NCBI RefSeq assembly: GCF_001189845.1
Contig: NZ_LFLZ01000005.1
Span: forward strand, 62,001 to 126,000
Length of the DNA stretch: 64,000 bases
Direction of reading: 5' to 3'
From: Bradyrhizobium tropiciagri
GTDB lineage: Bacteria; Pseudomonadota; Alphaproteobacteria; Rhizobiales; Xanthobacteraceae
This document shows positions 30,801 through 39,200 of the stretch, piece by piece. A program made the translations under genes and the position numbers. Every line of letters begins with the position of its first letter. The first letter of the stretch is position 1. The notes beneath the pieces were generated by a model. The model worked only from the letters and a program-made list of their open reading frames with translations. It did not search any database and was not told where the DNA came from.

Positions 30801-33800
30801 GGCGGACGCCAGATTGGCATCGTCGCTGTCGGTCACGGTGATCGCCGAATCGATCGTGGTCGCGGCCTGGTTCTCGGTGTAGTTCAGGGTGTGGCCGGCG
30901 GTGACGACCGGTGCCTGGTCGACGACGACGGCAATGGTGAAGGTCTGCTGGTTGTGCAGCGTGCCGTCGCTTGAATCGACCGTGACGTCAAAGGACGGGC
31001 TGGCGGGATTGAAGACAATCTTGCTGGGATCGGCAACCGTGACCTTACCGGTGGCGGCATCGATGGTGAAGCCGCCGCCGGAGGTGTCGCCGATCAGCGA
31101 ATAGGTCACCGGCGGTCCGTTCACGTCGATCGAGGACGCGGTCAGGTGGACATAGCTGCCTGCCGGAGCGCCGACCGCGACCCGGTTCGCGCTACCGTCG
31201 CTGTCGACCGGGGTCGACGGCGCGACGTCGGTGACGTCGATGGTGAAGGTCTGCGAGCTTGTCAGCGTGCCATCGCTGGCAGTCGCCGTCACGGTGTAGG
31301 CGTGGGTGGGGCCGCTGGTCTCGTAATCGATCTTTGTGGGGTCGGAGACGGTGATGACGCCCGTGGTCGCGTTGATGGTGAAGCCGCCGCCGGAGGTGTC
31401 GCCGGTCAGCGAATAGGTCGCGGCCGGGCCGTTGATATCGGTCGCCGACGCGGTGATGCCGACGGTCGAGCCGTTGGCGGCGCCTTCGGCGATCACATTG
31501 GGGGCGACGTCGGCGTCGACCGGGGTCGACGGCGCGACGTCGTCGACGGCGATGGTGAAAGTCTGCGCGCTCGCGAGCGTGCCGTCGCTGGCCTGCGCGG
31601 TCACCGTGTAGGAGTGGGTTGGGCCGCTGCTCTCGTAGTCGATCTTGGTGGGATCGGCTACGGTGATGACACCCGTTGCCGCGTTGATGGTGAAGCCGCC
31701 GCCCGAGGTGTCGCCGATCAGCGAATAGGTGACGGGCGGGCCGTTGACGTCGATCGACGACGCGGAGACGCCGACCGTGGTGCCGGCGGCCGCGCCTTCG
31801 GCGACGTGGTTGGCGGTGGCGTCGCTGTCGATCGGTGTCGACGGCGCGGCGTCGTCGACGGCGATTGTGAAGGTCTGCGAGGTCGCGAGCGTACCGTCGC
31901 TGGCCTGCGCGGTGATTGTGTAGCTGTGGGTCGCGCCGCTGGCCTCGTAGTCGATCTTGGTGGGATCGGCGACGGTGACGACGCCGGTCGTGGCATTAAT
32001 GGTGAACCCGCCGCCCGAGGTGTCGCCGACCAGCGAATAGGTCACCGCCGGGCCGTTGATATCGGTCGCGGACGCAGTGATGCCGACGGTGCTGCCGACG
32101 GCGGCGCCTTCGACGACGTGGTTGGTGGTGACGTCGCTGTCGACCGGGGTCGACGGCGCGACGTCGGTGACGGCGATGGTGAAGGTCTGCGAGGTCGCGA
32201 GCGTACCGTCGCTGGCCTGCGCCGTCACCGTGTAGGAATGGCCGGCGCCGCTGGTCTCAAAATCGATCTTGGTCGGATCGGCGACGGTGATGACGCCGGT
32301 CGTGGCATTGATGGTGAAGCCGCCGCCGGAAGTGTCGCCGATCAGCGCATAGGTCACCGGCGGACCGTTGACGTCGGTCGAGGACGCGGTGACGCCGACC
32401 GTGGTGCCGGCGGCGGCGCCTTCGGCAACCGCGTTGACAGTGGCATCGGTATCGACCGGTGCCGACGGCGGCGCATCGGTGACCGCGATGGTGAAGGTCT
32501 GCGAGCTCGTCAGCGTGCCGTCGCTGGCCTGTGCGGTCACCGTGTAGGAATGGCCTGGGGCGCTGGCCTCAAAGTCGAGCTTGGTCGGATCGGCGACGGT
32601 GACGACGCCGGTGTTGGGATCGATCTTGAAGCCGCCGCCGGAGGTATCGCCGGTCAGCGAATAGGTCACGCCCGGCCCGTTGACATCGGTCGACGACGCG
32701 GTGACGCCGACCGTGGTGCCGACAGCGGCGCCTTCGACGACGGTGTTGGCGGCGGCGTTGCTGTCGACCGGGGTCGATGGCGCGACGTCGGTGACGTTGA
32801 TGGTGAAATTCTGCGTGCTGGTCAGCGTGCCGTCGCTGGCCTGCGCGGTGATGGTGTAGGCGTGGCCGGGTGCGGTTTCGAAATCGATCTTGGTGGGATC
32901 GGCGACGGTGACAACGCCGGTCGCAGCGTCGATAGTGAAGCCGTGGCTGTCGCCGACCAGCGAATAGGTCACGGCGCCGCCGTTGATGTCAGTCGAATGC
33001 GCGGTGATCCCGACTACGGTGCCGATGGCAGCGCCTTCGGCGACCGAGTTGGCCGTGACGTCGGTGTCGGTCGGTGCCGACGGCGGTGCGTCGGTGACAC
33101 CGATGGTGAAGGTCTGCGTCGACGAGGTCGCGCCGGCCGTCGCGTGCACGGTGATGGTATAGGCGTGGCCGGGCGCGCTCTCGTAGTCGAGCTTGGTCGG
33201 GTCGGCGACGGTGACGACGCCGGTATTGGGATCGATCTTGAAACCGCCGCCCGAGGTGTCACCGGTCAGCGAGTAGGTGGTTGCGGGACCGTTCGGATCG
33301 GCCGCGGAGGCGGTGATGCCGACCAGGGTGTTGACGGCGGCGCCTTCGACGACGCTGTTGGCGGCGGAATTGATGTCGACCGGCGTCGACACCGGGACAT
33401 CGTTGACGTTGATCGTGAAGCTCTGCGAGCTGATGCCGCCATGGCCGTCGCTGGCCTGCACGGTGATGGTGTAGGCGTGACCCGGCGCGGTCTCGAAGTC
33501 GATCTTGGTGGGATCGGCGACGGTGACGACGCCGGTGTTGGGATCGATCTTGAAGCCGCCATTGGAGGAATCGGCCGTCAGCGAAAAGGTGACGCCGGGG
33601 CCGTTGACGTCGGCCGACGATGCGGTGATGCCGACCAGGGTATTGACGGCGGCGCCTTCGTTGACGGCGTTGGCGGTGGCGTTGCTGTCGGTCGGTGTCG
33701 ATGGCGGCGCATTGCTGACCGCGATCACGAAGCTCTGCGACGAGACGAAGATGCCGTCGGTGGCCTGCACATTGACGACATAGCTGCCGCCGGAGCTCTC

Positions 33801-34187
33801 GAAATCGACCTTGGTGGGATCGGCGACCGTTACCACGCCGGTGTTGGGGTCGACCTTGAAGCCGCCATGCGAAGAATCTGATGTCAGCGTATAGGTGACG
33901 GGAAGGCCGATCAGGCTGTCGCTATGCGCAGTGACGCCGACCGAGGTGTTGAGCGCTGCGCCTTCAACGACCGTGTTGGCGCCGGAATTTGTATCGGTCG
34001 GCGGTGCCAGGAAGCCCGAGACCGGCGGCCACGGCGTGCCGGGAGGGCACCCGAGGTAGAGATATTGCAGACCATACGTATTTGCGAATGCCTGCGCGGC
34101 CGGATCCAGAACGATATTGCCGCTCGGATCGAGGTGAAGTTCGGGGCGCGTTAAACCACCGATTGTATAGGCAGGTATGGTCGTCAT
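27585..34187 (-). CDS. Giant cadherin-like repeat protein, N-terminal 2200 codons (5' side of a frameshift)
   Basis: Starts at ATG 34187 with AGGAGCG upstream: MTTIPAYTIGGLTRPELHLD. After about 63 residues come ten cadherin-like repeats of about 100 residues (to ~1088), each with a GAAxxTxVGITA opening, GGGFxIxxxTGVVTVADPTK and a QASDGTLxSxQTFTI ending. Three repeats of about 130 residues (ENQAA, VTYFNTSDNPSG, VTPVNDPPV) follow to about 1480, then one related repeat, a further beta domain and a parallel beta-helix from about 1760. The frame is meaningful up to about residue 2122 and then reads out of frame to 27585. Repaired, the protein is about 2676 residues. There is no Sec signal, so a type I-like export route is inferred. 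It is likely a surface or secreted adhesin. Confidence 0.88.
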   Translation of the reverse strand: MTTIPAYTIGGLTRPELHLDPSGNIVLDPAAQAFANTYGLQYLYLGCPPGTPWPPVSGFLAPPTDTNSGANTVVEGAALNTSVGVTAHSDSLIGLPVTYTLTSDSSHGGFKVDPNTGVVTVADPTKVDFESSGGSYVVNVQATDGIFVSSQSFVIAVSNAPPSTPTDSNATANAVNEGAAVNTLVGITASSADVNGPGVTFSLTADSSNGGFKIDPNTGVVTVADPTKIDFETAPGHAYTITVQASDGHGGISSQSFTINVNDVPVSTPVDINSAANSVVEGAAVNTLVGITASAADPNGPATTYSLTGDTSGGGFKIDPNTGVVTVADPTKLDYESAPGHAYTITVHATAGATSSTQTFTIGVTDAPPSAPTDTDVTANSVAEGAAIGTVVGITAHSTDINGGAVTYSLVGDSHGFTIDAATGVVTVADPTKIDFETAPGHAYTITAQASDGTLTSTQNFTINVTDVAPSTPVDSNAAANTVVEGAAVGTTVGVTASSTDVNGPGVTYSLTGDTSGGGFKIDPNTGVVTVADPTKLDFEASAPGHSYTVTAQASDGTLTSSQTFTIAVTDAPPSAPVDTDATVNAVAEGAAAGTTVGVTASSTDVNGPPVTYALIGDTSGGGFTINATTGVITVADPTKIDFETSGAGHSYTVTAQASDGTLATSQTFTIAVTDVAPSTPVDSDVTTNHVVEGAAVGSTVGITASATDINGPAVTYSLVGDTSGGGFTINATTGVVTVADPTKIDYEASGATHSYTITAQASDGTLATSQTFTIAVDDAAPSTPIDSDATANHVAEGAAAGTTVGVSASSIDVNGPPVTYSLIGDTSGGGFTINAATGVITVADPTKIDYESSGPTHSYTVTAQASDGTLASAQTFTIAVDDVAPSTPVDADVAPNVIAEGAANGSTVGITASATDINGPAATYSLTGDTSGGGFTINATTGVITVSDPTKIDYETSGPTHAYTVTATASDGTLTSSQTFTIDVTDVAPSTPVDSDGSANRVAVGAPAGSYVHLTASSIDVNGPPVTYSLIGDTSGGGFTIDAATGKVTVADPSKIVFNPASPSFDVTVDSSDGTLHNQQTFTIAVVVDQAPVVTAGHTLNYTENQAATTIDSAITVTDSDDANLASATVQITGGYVSGEDVLGFTNQNGITGVFNAATGTLTLTGSSSVANYQAALDSVTYFNTSDNPSGAPRTVTITANDGTLDSTPVTDTINVTPVNDPPVVTAGHTLNYTENQAATAFDPAITVSDVDNTTLAGATVQITGNYANGQDVLGFTNQNGITGSFDAATGTLTLSGTSSVANYQAALASVTYFNTSDNPSGLARTVTIIANDGAANSTAVTGTINVTPVNDPPVTTAGGTLSYIENQAATVIDASVNVTDVDSANMASATVQITGNYVSGQDILGFTNQNGITGSFNAATATLTLTGSSSVANYKAALDSVTYFNNSDNPSGADRTVSFTVNDGSLNSNTSTSTIHVTPVNDAPVISFGAITGFSEPPNGTPAANSTPVTITPNLTITDAEGNNLTDATFVLNDLKPSDALSIAGHAGSSGDIGGIHFDITSTAGTETISFTGADTLAHYNAALDLIQFNNTSENPDTTARSYTLTVHDDGGTANGGNNTGTASTTGSVTAVDDAPTATMPADNSIGTAFSHTNLAISGLSVADVDSDPSTVTATISTLHANVSFDTTGLASSTNNGSHTVTLTGTIAQVNTALATLTYNSDDGFTGTDTVTLNVSDNGHTGTGGPLSSGNQTFHVGVVPQVFYIDNSAAGSHNLGTQADPYTSIAAFNAANPAGSGDYVVLEHGTGTYSEANGINLANGVNLIGGSHTLQFTNPVTGQVVTANTGSGTDPVIHVTGADNGIDLLGTSGHTITGVSIDTSASTGIGISDDGNNVGTVTMSDITIKSASGAGMSFTHGGTITLTGAANSITSTTGTALDVENTQIGSSNLTFKSITSSGGSNDGIILSNTGTAAGNGGLHVTGDGSTTGSGGTIASKTGADGSTTQGSGIFLNNTKDVQISFMTMHDFQNYGIVGTNVTGFTLGNTTVTGTNGDNVGGIGEGDVYFTGLSGTASVTNSTFTGAALDAFHVFNNSGQTLNRITITGSTFATNTAAANQSGDAWCFKPPTEHSTRRSRARHSRRRAATCSNSICMAASARTSCWAARVPASETASRTTTRTSSRAAAASPSVPAEPATTPT
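27819..27823 (-). other. Frameshift point in the giant protein gene
   Basis: On the minus strand the frame reads NQSGDA then WCFKPP. With one C added (GCC CTG GTG TTT CAA) it would read NQSGDALVFQATDGTFNATI, joining the downstream frame perfectly. A one-base loss in a C run, in the genome or in the assembly, is the simplest explanation. Confidence 0.8.
29740..30900 (-). repeat. Coding repeat block: three ~390-bp units
   Basis: Within the giant gene. Three consecutive units encode TLNYTENQAA, VLGFTNQNGITG, SSVANYQAALxSVTYFNTSD and VTPVNDPPV with high identity at the protein level and visibly similar DNA. The structure resembles VCBS/Ig-like repeats of RTX adhesins. Confidence 0.85.
30930..33990 (-). 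repeat. Coding repeat block: ten ~300-bp cadherin-like units
   Basis: The block encodes ten repeats sharing VTVADPTK (or VTVADPSK, ITVSDPTK). Units four to nine are so alike at DNA level that recombination between them, or assembly collapse, is likely to change the copy number. Dystroglycan-type cadherin-like folds are the closest named family in my judgement. Asp-rich linkers (TDSN, VDSD) suggest calcium-dependent stiffness. Confidence 0.85.
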
Positions 34188-34950
34188 GAGCGCTCCTGCG
34201 ACCGGCGTGGAAGCCGATCAATAATTACAATTGTTGGGGACGATGACGTGTGAAGCCGTTCACACGCTGAAGTTGACCGCCCGCGACCGGGGTTGGCACC
34301 GAGTCGCCTGCAACAGGGGAAAACCGCGATGTCCGCGGAGCCGTGACATCAGCAAGATCAAATGCGCTTGCCATTACGTAGTCGCCTTCACACACTCACG
34401 CCGCGACAAAACACAATGAATGTCCGAGAAATAAGCGGCGGCCAAGAATATTCATGCTTTGGCAACCATGACCGTATTGGCGATATTTCCCAGTGTCAAT
34501 GTGCGCGCGGATGACAACCGCGCCGTTAACGATGATTTCTGCCGTGCAGCGGGAGGTAGAGTGCCGGAACCCGGCCGGTCTTGCCGGCTGCGGGGCGGAG
34601 GCTTCTGTGCCAAAAGTCGAATCGGGAGAGGTGTGACGAATCTGTCAAGCGAATTCGCGTTGTGATTGATTCCGGACGATCTGTCTGTGACCTCGCGCCT
34701 CGGATAGGCCAGCGAATCTGCCCCTTTTCGTCGTCACGGTTTCGCGAGCGTGTCGTAAGGCTTTCAGACTCCGCAACTATTTGCTTGATCCGGCGGCCAT
34801 CTTGAACAGACTGGGGTGCGGCTACATCTGTGACGTCCGCCGCCGCGGCATCGCGGTGGTCCATCAGCGTTGAATCACCGCAAATTCAATTGCGACTTTC
34901 GTAGCCCTGCTTTGGTCGGCGTGCTTCGTGGTCTTTTGGGGGAGAGTGAA
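34188..34950. other. 763-bp divergent intergenic region
   Basis: It lies between the giant-protein start (34187, minus) and the efflux adaptor start (34951, plus). It is lower in GC than its surroundings near 34220-34230 and holds the CRP-type site at 34249-34264. No other gene is supported; short open frames at 34231-34665 have no ribosome site or family match. The efflux promoter presumably lies in 34700-34940, but I see no clear boxes. Confidence 0.6.
34249..34264. promoter_or_regulatory. CRP-type operator TGTGA-N6-TCACA
   Basis: TGTGAAGCCGTTCACA is a perfect match to the CRP/FNR-family consensus, and its arms extend to 8 bp (34247-34266). Its centre is about 69 bp before the ATG of the giant protein. 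An AT-rich -10-like TAATTAT lies at 34227-34221 on the minus strand, so the operator would be near -41, as in class II activation. A cAMP-CRP-like regulator is inferred. Confidence 0.6.
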
Positions 34951-36240
34951 TTGAGTTCGATTGACAAAGCGGAGCGTCCGGCTCCGGTGACCGGCGTCGG
35001 GCCTCATTCGCTTCGCCGCCATGCATCGCTCGCCCTTTGGCGCGGCCTTGCGCCGCTCGGCCTGCTGGCCGCGCTGACGCTCGGCGGCTGCGACAACAAG
35101 AGCACGCAATCGCAGGCCGCGCCGCCGGCGCCGCCCGTGACCGTCGCGCAGCCGGTCAAGCGCACCGTCACCGATTGGGACGAATTCACCGGCCGGTTCG
35201 AGGCGATCGAAGAGGTCCAGGTCCGCGCCCGCGTCGGCGGCTTTGTCAACAGTGTCGAGTTCAAGGATGGTGCGATCGTCCACGCCGGCGATCTGCTTTA
35301 CATCATCGACCCGCGGCCGTTCGAGGCGGTCGTGCTGCAGGCCGAAGGCCAGCTCTCCGACGCGCGCGCCAAGGGCGAGCTTGCCAAGCGCGATCTCGAG
35401 CGCGGGCTGAACCTGGTGCAGACCAGCGCGGTCTCCGAGCAGGTCGTCGACCAGCGCCGCCAGGCGTTGCAGGCGGCGCGCGCTGCCGAGACGCAGGCCG
35501 AGGGCACGCTGAAGGCCGCGCAGCTCAACGTCGAATTCACCCATGTGCTGGCGCCGATCACCGGCCGCGTCAGCCGGCATCTGGTGACCCCGGGCAACCT
35601 GGTGCAGGGCAGCGAGGGCGGCGCGACGTTGCTGACCTCGATCGTGTCGCTCGATCCGATCTACATCTATTTCGACGTCGACGAGGCGACCTATCAGCGC
35701 AACAGCAAGCTGTGGTTCGAAGGCAGGCGGCCGAGCTCGCGCGACACCGCGAACCCGGTGCAGGTGGCGCTGACCGGCGAGACCAAGCCCTCGCATGAGG
35801 GCAAGATGGACTTCCTCGACAACCGCCTCGACGTCTCGACCGCAACGCTGCGCAGCCGCGCCATCATTCCGAACAAGGATCTCTCGATCCTGCCCGGCCA
35901 GTTCGGCCGCGTCCGCATCATCGGCTCGGCGCCCTATGAAGCGCTGCTGATACCGGACACCGCCATCGCCACCGACCAGTCGCGCAAGATCGTGTTCGTG
36001 GTCAAGGACGACAACACGGTGGAAGCGCGCGCGGTCACGCTCGGGCCGTTGGATGAAGGCTTGCGCGTGATCCGCGAAGGCCTCAAGCCGGAAGATCACG
36101 TGATCGTCGACGGGCTGCAGCGCGCCCGCGTCGGCGCCAAGGTGACGCCGAAGATGGCGCAGGCTCCGGCGGAGACCAAGCCTCCGGCAGGTGACAAGCC
36201 CGCGGAAGCTGCCAAACCGGCGGCAGGTGCGAAGCCATGA
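34951..36240 (+). CDS. RND efflux periplasmic adaptor (membrane fusion) lipoprotein, AcrA/MexE type
   Basis: A 429-residue membrane fusion protein starting at TTG 34951, which has GGGGGAG seven bases upstream; no better start is in frame. A lipobox LTLGGC (near residue 48) marks it as an inner-membrane lipoprotein. Then come the barrel-sandwich RFEAIEEVQVRARVGGFVNS, a coiled-coil helical hairpin (DARAKGELAKRDLERGLNLV), the second lipoyl half HVLAPITGRVSRHLVTPGN, and the beta-barrel and membrane-proximal domains. The Pro/Ala/Lys-rich tail (about 40 residues) is unusually long. It overlaps the RND gene by four bases. No outer-membrane partner is adjacent, so it may use a TolC-type channel encoded elsewhere. 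Confidence 0.93.
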   Translation: MSSIDKAERPAPVTGVGPHSLRRHASLALWRGLAPLGLLAALTLGGCDNKSTQSQAAPPAPPVTVAQPVKRTVTDWDEFTGRFEAIEEVQVRARVGGFVNSVEFKDGAIVHAGDLLYIIDPRPFEAVVLQAEGQLSDARAKGELAKRDLERGLNLVQTSAVSEQVVDQRRQALQAARAAETQAEGTLKAAQLNVEFTHVLAPITGRVSRHLVTPGNLVQGSEGGATLLTSIVSLDPIYIYFDVDEATYQRNSKLWFEGRRPSSRDTANPVQVALTGETKPSHEGKMDFLDNRLDVSTATLRSRAIIPNKDLSILPGQFGRVRIIGSAPYEALLIPDTAIATDQSRKIVFVVKDDNTVEARAVTLGPLDEGLRVIREGLKPEDHVIVDGLQRARVGAKVTPKMAQAPAETKPPAGDKPAEAAKPAAGAKP

Positions 36241-39200
36241 ATCTCGGCAGGCTCTCCATCAACCAGCCCATCCTCGCGATGGTGCTGTCGATCGTGCTGC
36301 TGATTGTCGGCGCGATCGCCTATCCGACGCTGCCGGTCTCGGAATATCCGCAAGTGGTGCCGCCGACCGTCGTCGTCAGCACGCAGTATCCGGGCGCTTC
36401 GGCGCAGACCGTGTCCGACACCGTCGCAGCTCCAATCGAGCAGGAGATCAACGGCGTCGAGGACATGCTGTATCTCTACAGCCAGGCGACCTCGAACGGC
36501 CAGCTCACCATCACCGCGACCTTCAAGCTCGGCACCGACCTCGACAAGGCCCAGGTGCTGGTGCAGAACCGCGTCGCGATCGCGCAGCCGCGGCTGCCCG
36601 AAGAGGTGCAGCGCAATGGCGTGACCACGCGCAAGAACTCGCCCGACATCCTGATGGTCGTGTTCATGCTGTCGCCCGACGACAGTTTCGACCAGCTCTA
36701 CATCTCCAACTACGCGCTGCTGCAGGTCCGCGACGAGCTGTTGCGGCTCGACGGCGTCGGCGACATCCAGATCTTCGGCGCGCGCGACTACTCGATGCGG
36801 CTGTGGCTCGATCCCGACCGGATCGCCAATCTCGGCCTGACGTCCGCCGAGGTGCTGGCGGCGATCCGCGCGCAGAACCTGCAGATCGCAGGCGGCCAGA
36901 TCGCCGAACCGCCGATCGCGGACCGCGCTTTCCAGCCGAATCTGGTGTTCACCGGCCGTCTCAAGGATCCCAGGCAGTTCGAGGACATCGTGGTGAAGGC
37001 CGGCTCCGACGGCCGCACTGTGCGCCTGCGCGACGTCGCCCGCGTCGAGCTCGGCGCGCTGTCCTACTCCACCAACAGCTTCCTGCTGCGCAAATCTGCG
37101 GTCGGCTTGCTGGTGACGCAGCGGCCCGGATCGAACGCGCTCGCCACTGCCAAGAACATCTCTGACACGATGGTGCGGCTGAAGGCGAATTTCCCGAAGG
37201 GGCTCGACTACAACATCGGCTACAACCCGACCGAATTCATCGCCCAGTCGGTGCATGAGCTGGTCAAGACCATCTACGAGGCGATGGCGCTCGTGGTCAT
37301 TGTGGTGCTGGTGTTCCTGCAAGGCTGGCGGCCTGCGATTATCCCGATCATTGCGATCCCGGTGTCACTGGTCGGCACCTTCGCGGTGATGGCCGCGCTC
37401 GGCTTCTCGATCAACAATCTGACGCTGTTCGGCCTCGTCCTCGCGGTCGGCATCGTGGTCGACGACGCCATCGTGGTGGTCGAGAATGTCGAGCGGCACC
37501 TCGAACATGGCCTGAGCCGGCGCGACGCCGCGCTCAAGACCATGGAGGAGGTCGGCGGCGCGTTGGTCTCGATTGCGCTCGTGCTCTGCGCGGTGTTCGT
37601 GCCGACTGCATTCCTCGGCGGCATTTCCGGGCAGTTCTTCCAGCAATTCGCCGTGACAATCGCGGTCGCGACCGCGATCTCCTGCTTCTGCTCGCTGACG
37701 CTGTCGCCGGCGCTCGCCTCGCAGATCCTGGTGCCGCACGAGGAGAAGCGCCCGCCGGCGCGCTGGAACATCATCGCGCGCGGCTGGGACAGCTTTACCG
37801 CGCTGTTCAACCGCGTGTTCGACCGGTTGGCTCACGGCTATGCTGGTGTGGCCGACTTCGTGATCCGGCATACGGTGGTGATGCTCGCGATCTACCTCGT
37901 CTTGATCGGCAGCGCCGGCTGGCTGCTCGCGACCACCTCGCAGGGCTTCATCCCGGCGCAGGATCGCGGCTACGTCATTGTCTCGGCGCAGCTGCCGGGC
38001 GCCGCGTCGTTGGCGCGGACCACGGCGGTGGTGCGCGAGATCGAGCGGATCGCGCTGGATACGCCGGGCATCGTACGCGTCGCGGCGTTCGCCGGCTTCT
38101 CCGGTGCGACGCGCACGCAGCAAGGCAACGCCGCGGCGCTGTTCCCGGTGTTCGACGAGCCGGAGGCGCGCCTGAAGAAGGGGCTGACGGCAAGTGCGAT
38201 CACGGCCGAATTGCGCAAGCGCCTGTCGGTGATCCAGGGCGCCTTCATCATCGTGATTCCGCCGCCGGCCGTCCCCGGTATCGGCACCGGTGGCGGCTTC
38301 ACCATCCGCGTCCAGGATCGGCAAGGACGTGGGCCGGAACTGCTGGCGTCGGCGACCGATGAACTGGTGGCGGCGGCGCGCAAGTCGCCGTATCTCACCT
38401 CGGTGTTCTCGCCGTTCACCGCGAACACGCCGCAGCTGTTCGTCGACATCGATCGCGTCAAGGCGCAGAAGCTCGGCGTGCCGATCGCCAGCATCAACGA
38501 TACCATCCAGACCTATTTCGGCTCGACCTACGTCAACGACTTCAACCTGTTCGGACGCACCTATCACGTGACCGCGCAGGCCGATCTGCCGTTCCGGAAG
38601 GAAAGCTCCGATCTCGCGAGGCTGCGCACGCGAAATGCAGCAGGCGACATGGTGATGCTGGGCAGCGTGGTCGATTTCCGCGATGTCTCGGGGCCGGATC
38701 GCGTCGCCCGCTACAATCTTTACTCGGCATCAGAGCTGCAGGGCGAGCCGTCGCCCGGTACGAGTTCGGGAACCGCGCTCAGCACCATTAAGAAGCTCGC
38801 CGAAGAAACGTTGCCCAGCGGCTTCTCGTTCGAATGGACCGACCTGTCCTACCAGCAGGTCAACGGCGCCAGCGCGGGTCTCTACGTGTTCCCGATTTGC
38901 GTGCTGTTCGTCTATCTGGTGCTGGCCGCGCAATACGGCAGCTGGACATTGCCGTTCGCGGTGATCCTGATCGTGCCGATGTGCCTGTTCGCGGCCACGA
39001 TCGGCGTGCGCATCATGGGCCAGGACGTCAACATCCTGACCCAGATCGGCTTCGTGGTGCTGGTGGGCCTCGCCGCCAAGAACGCGATCCTGATCGTCGA
39101 GTTCGCGCGCGACATCGAGCTCGAGGGCAGGCCACGGCTGGAGGCGGTCATCGAGGCCTGCCGGCTTCGCTTGCGGCCGATCCTGATGACGTCGTTCGCC

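Noticed and set aside
31146..33881. Long open frame on the plus strand across the cadherin repeats (about 911 codons).
   Set aside because: It merely mirrors the repeated DNA of the giant gene, giving a periodic Gly/Arg/Asp sequence with no known fold and no ribosome site.
29740..33990. Periodic repeats as a CRISPR array.
   Set aside because: Units are 300-390 bp, all in frame and coding, with no short repeat/spacer pattern and no cas genes.
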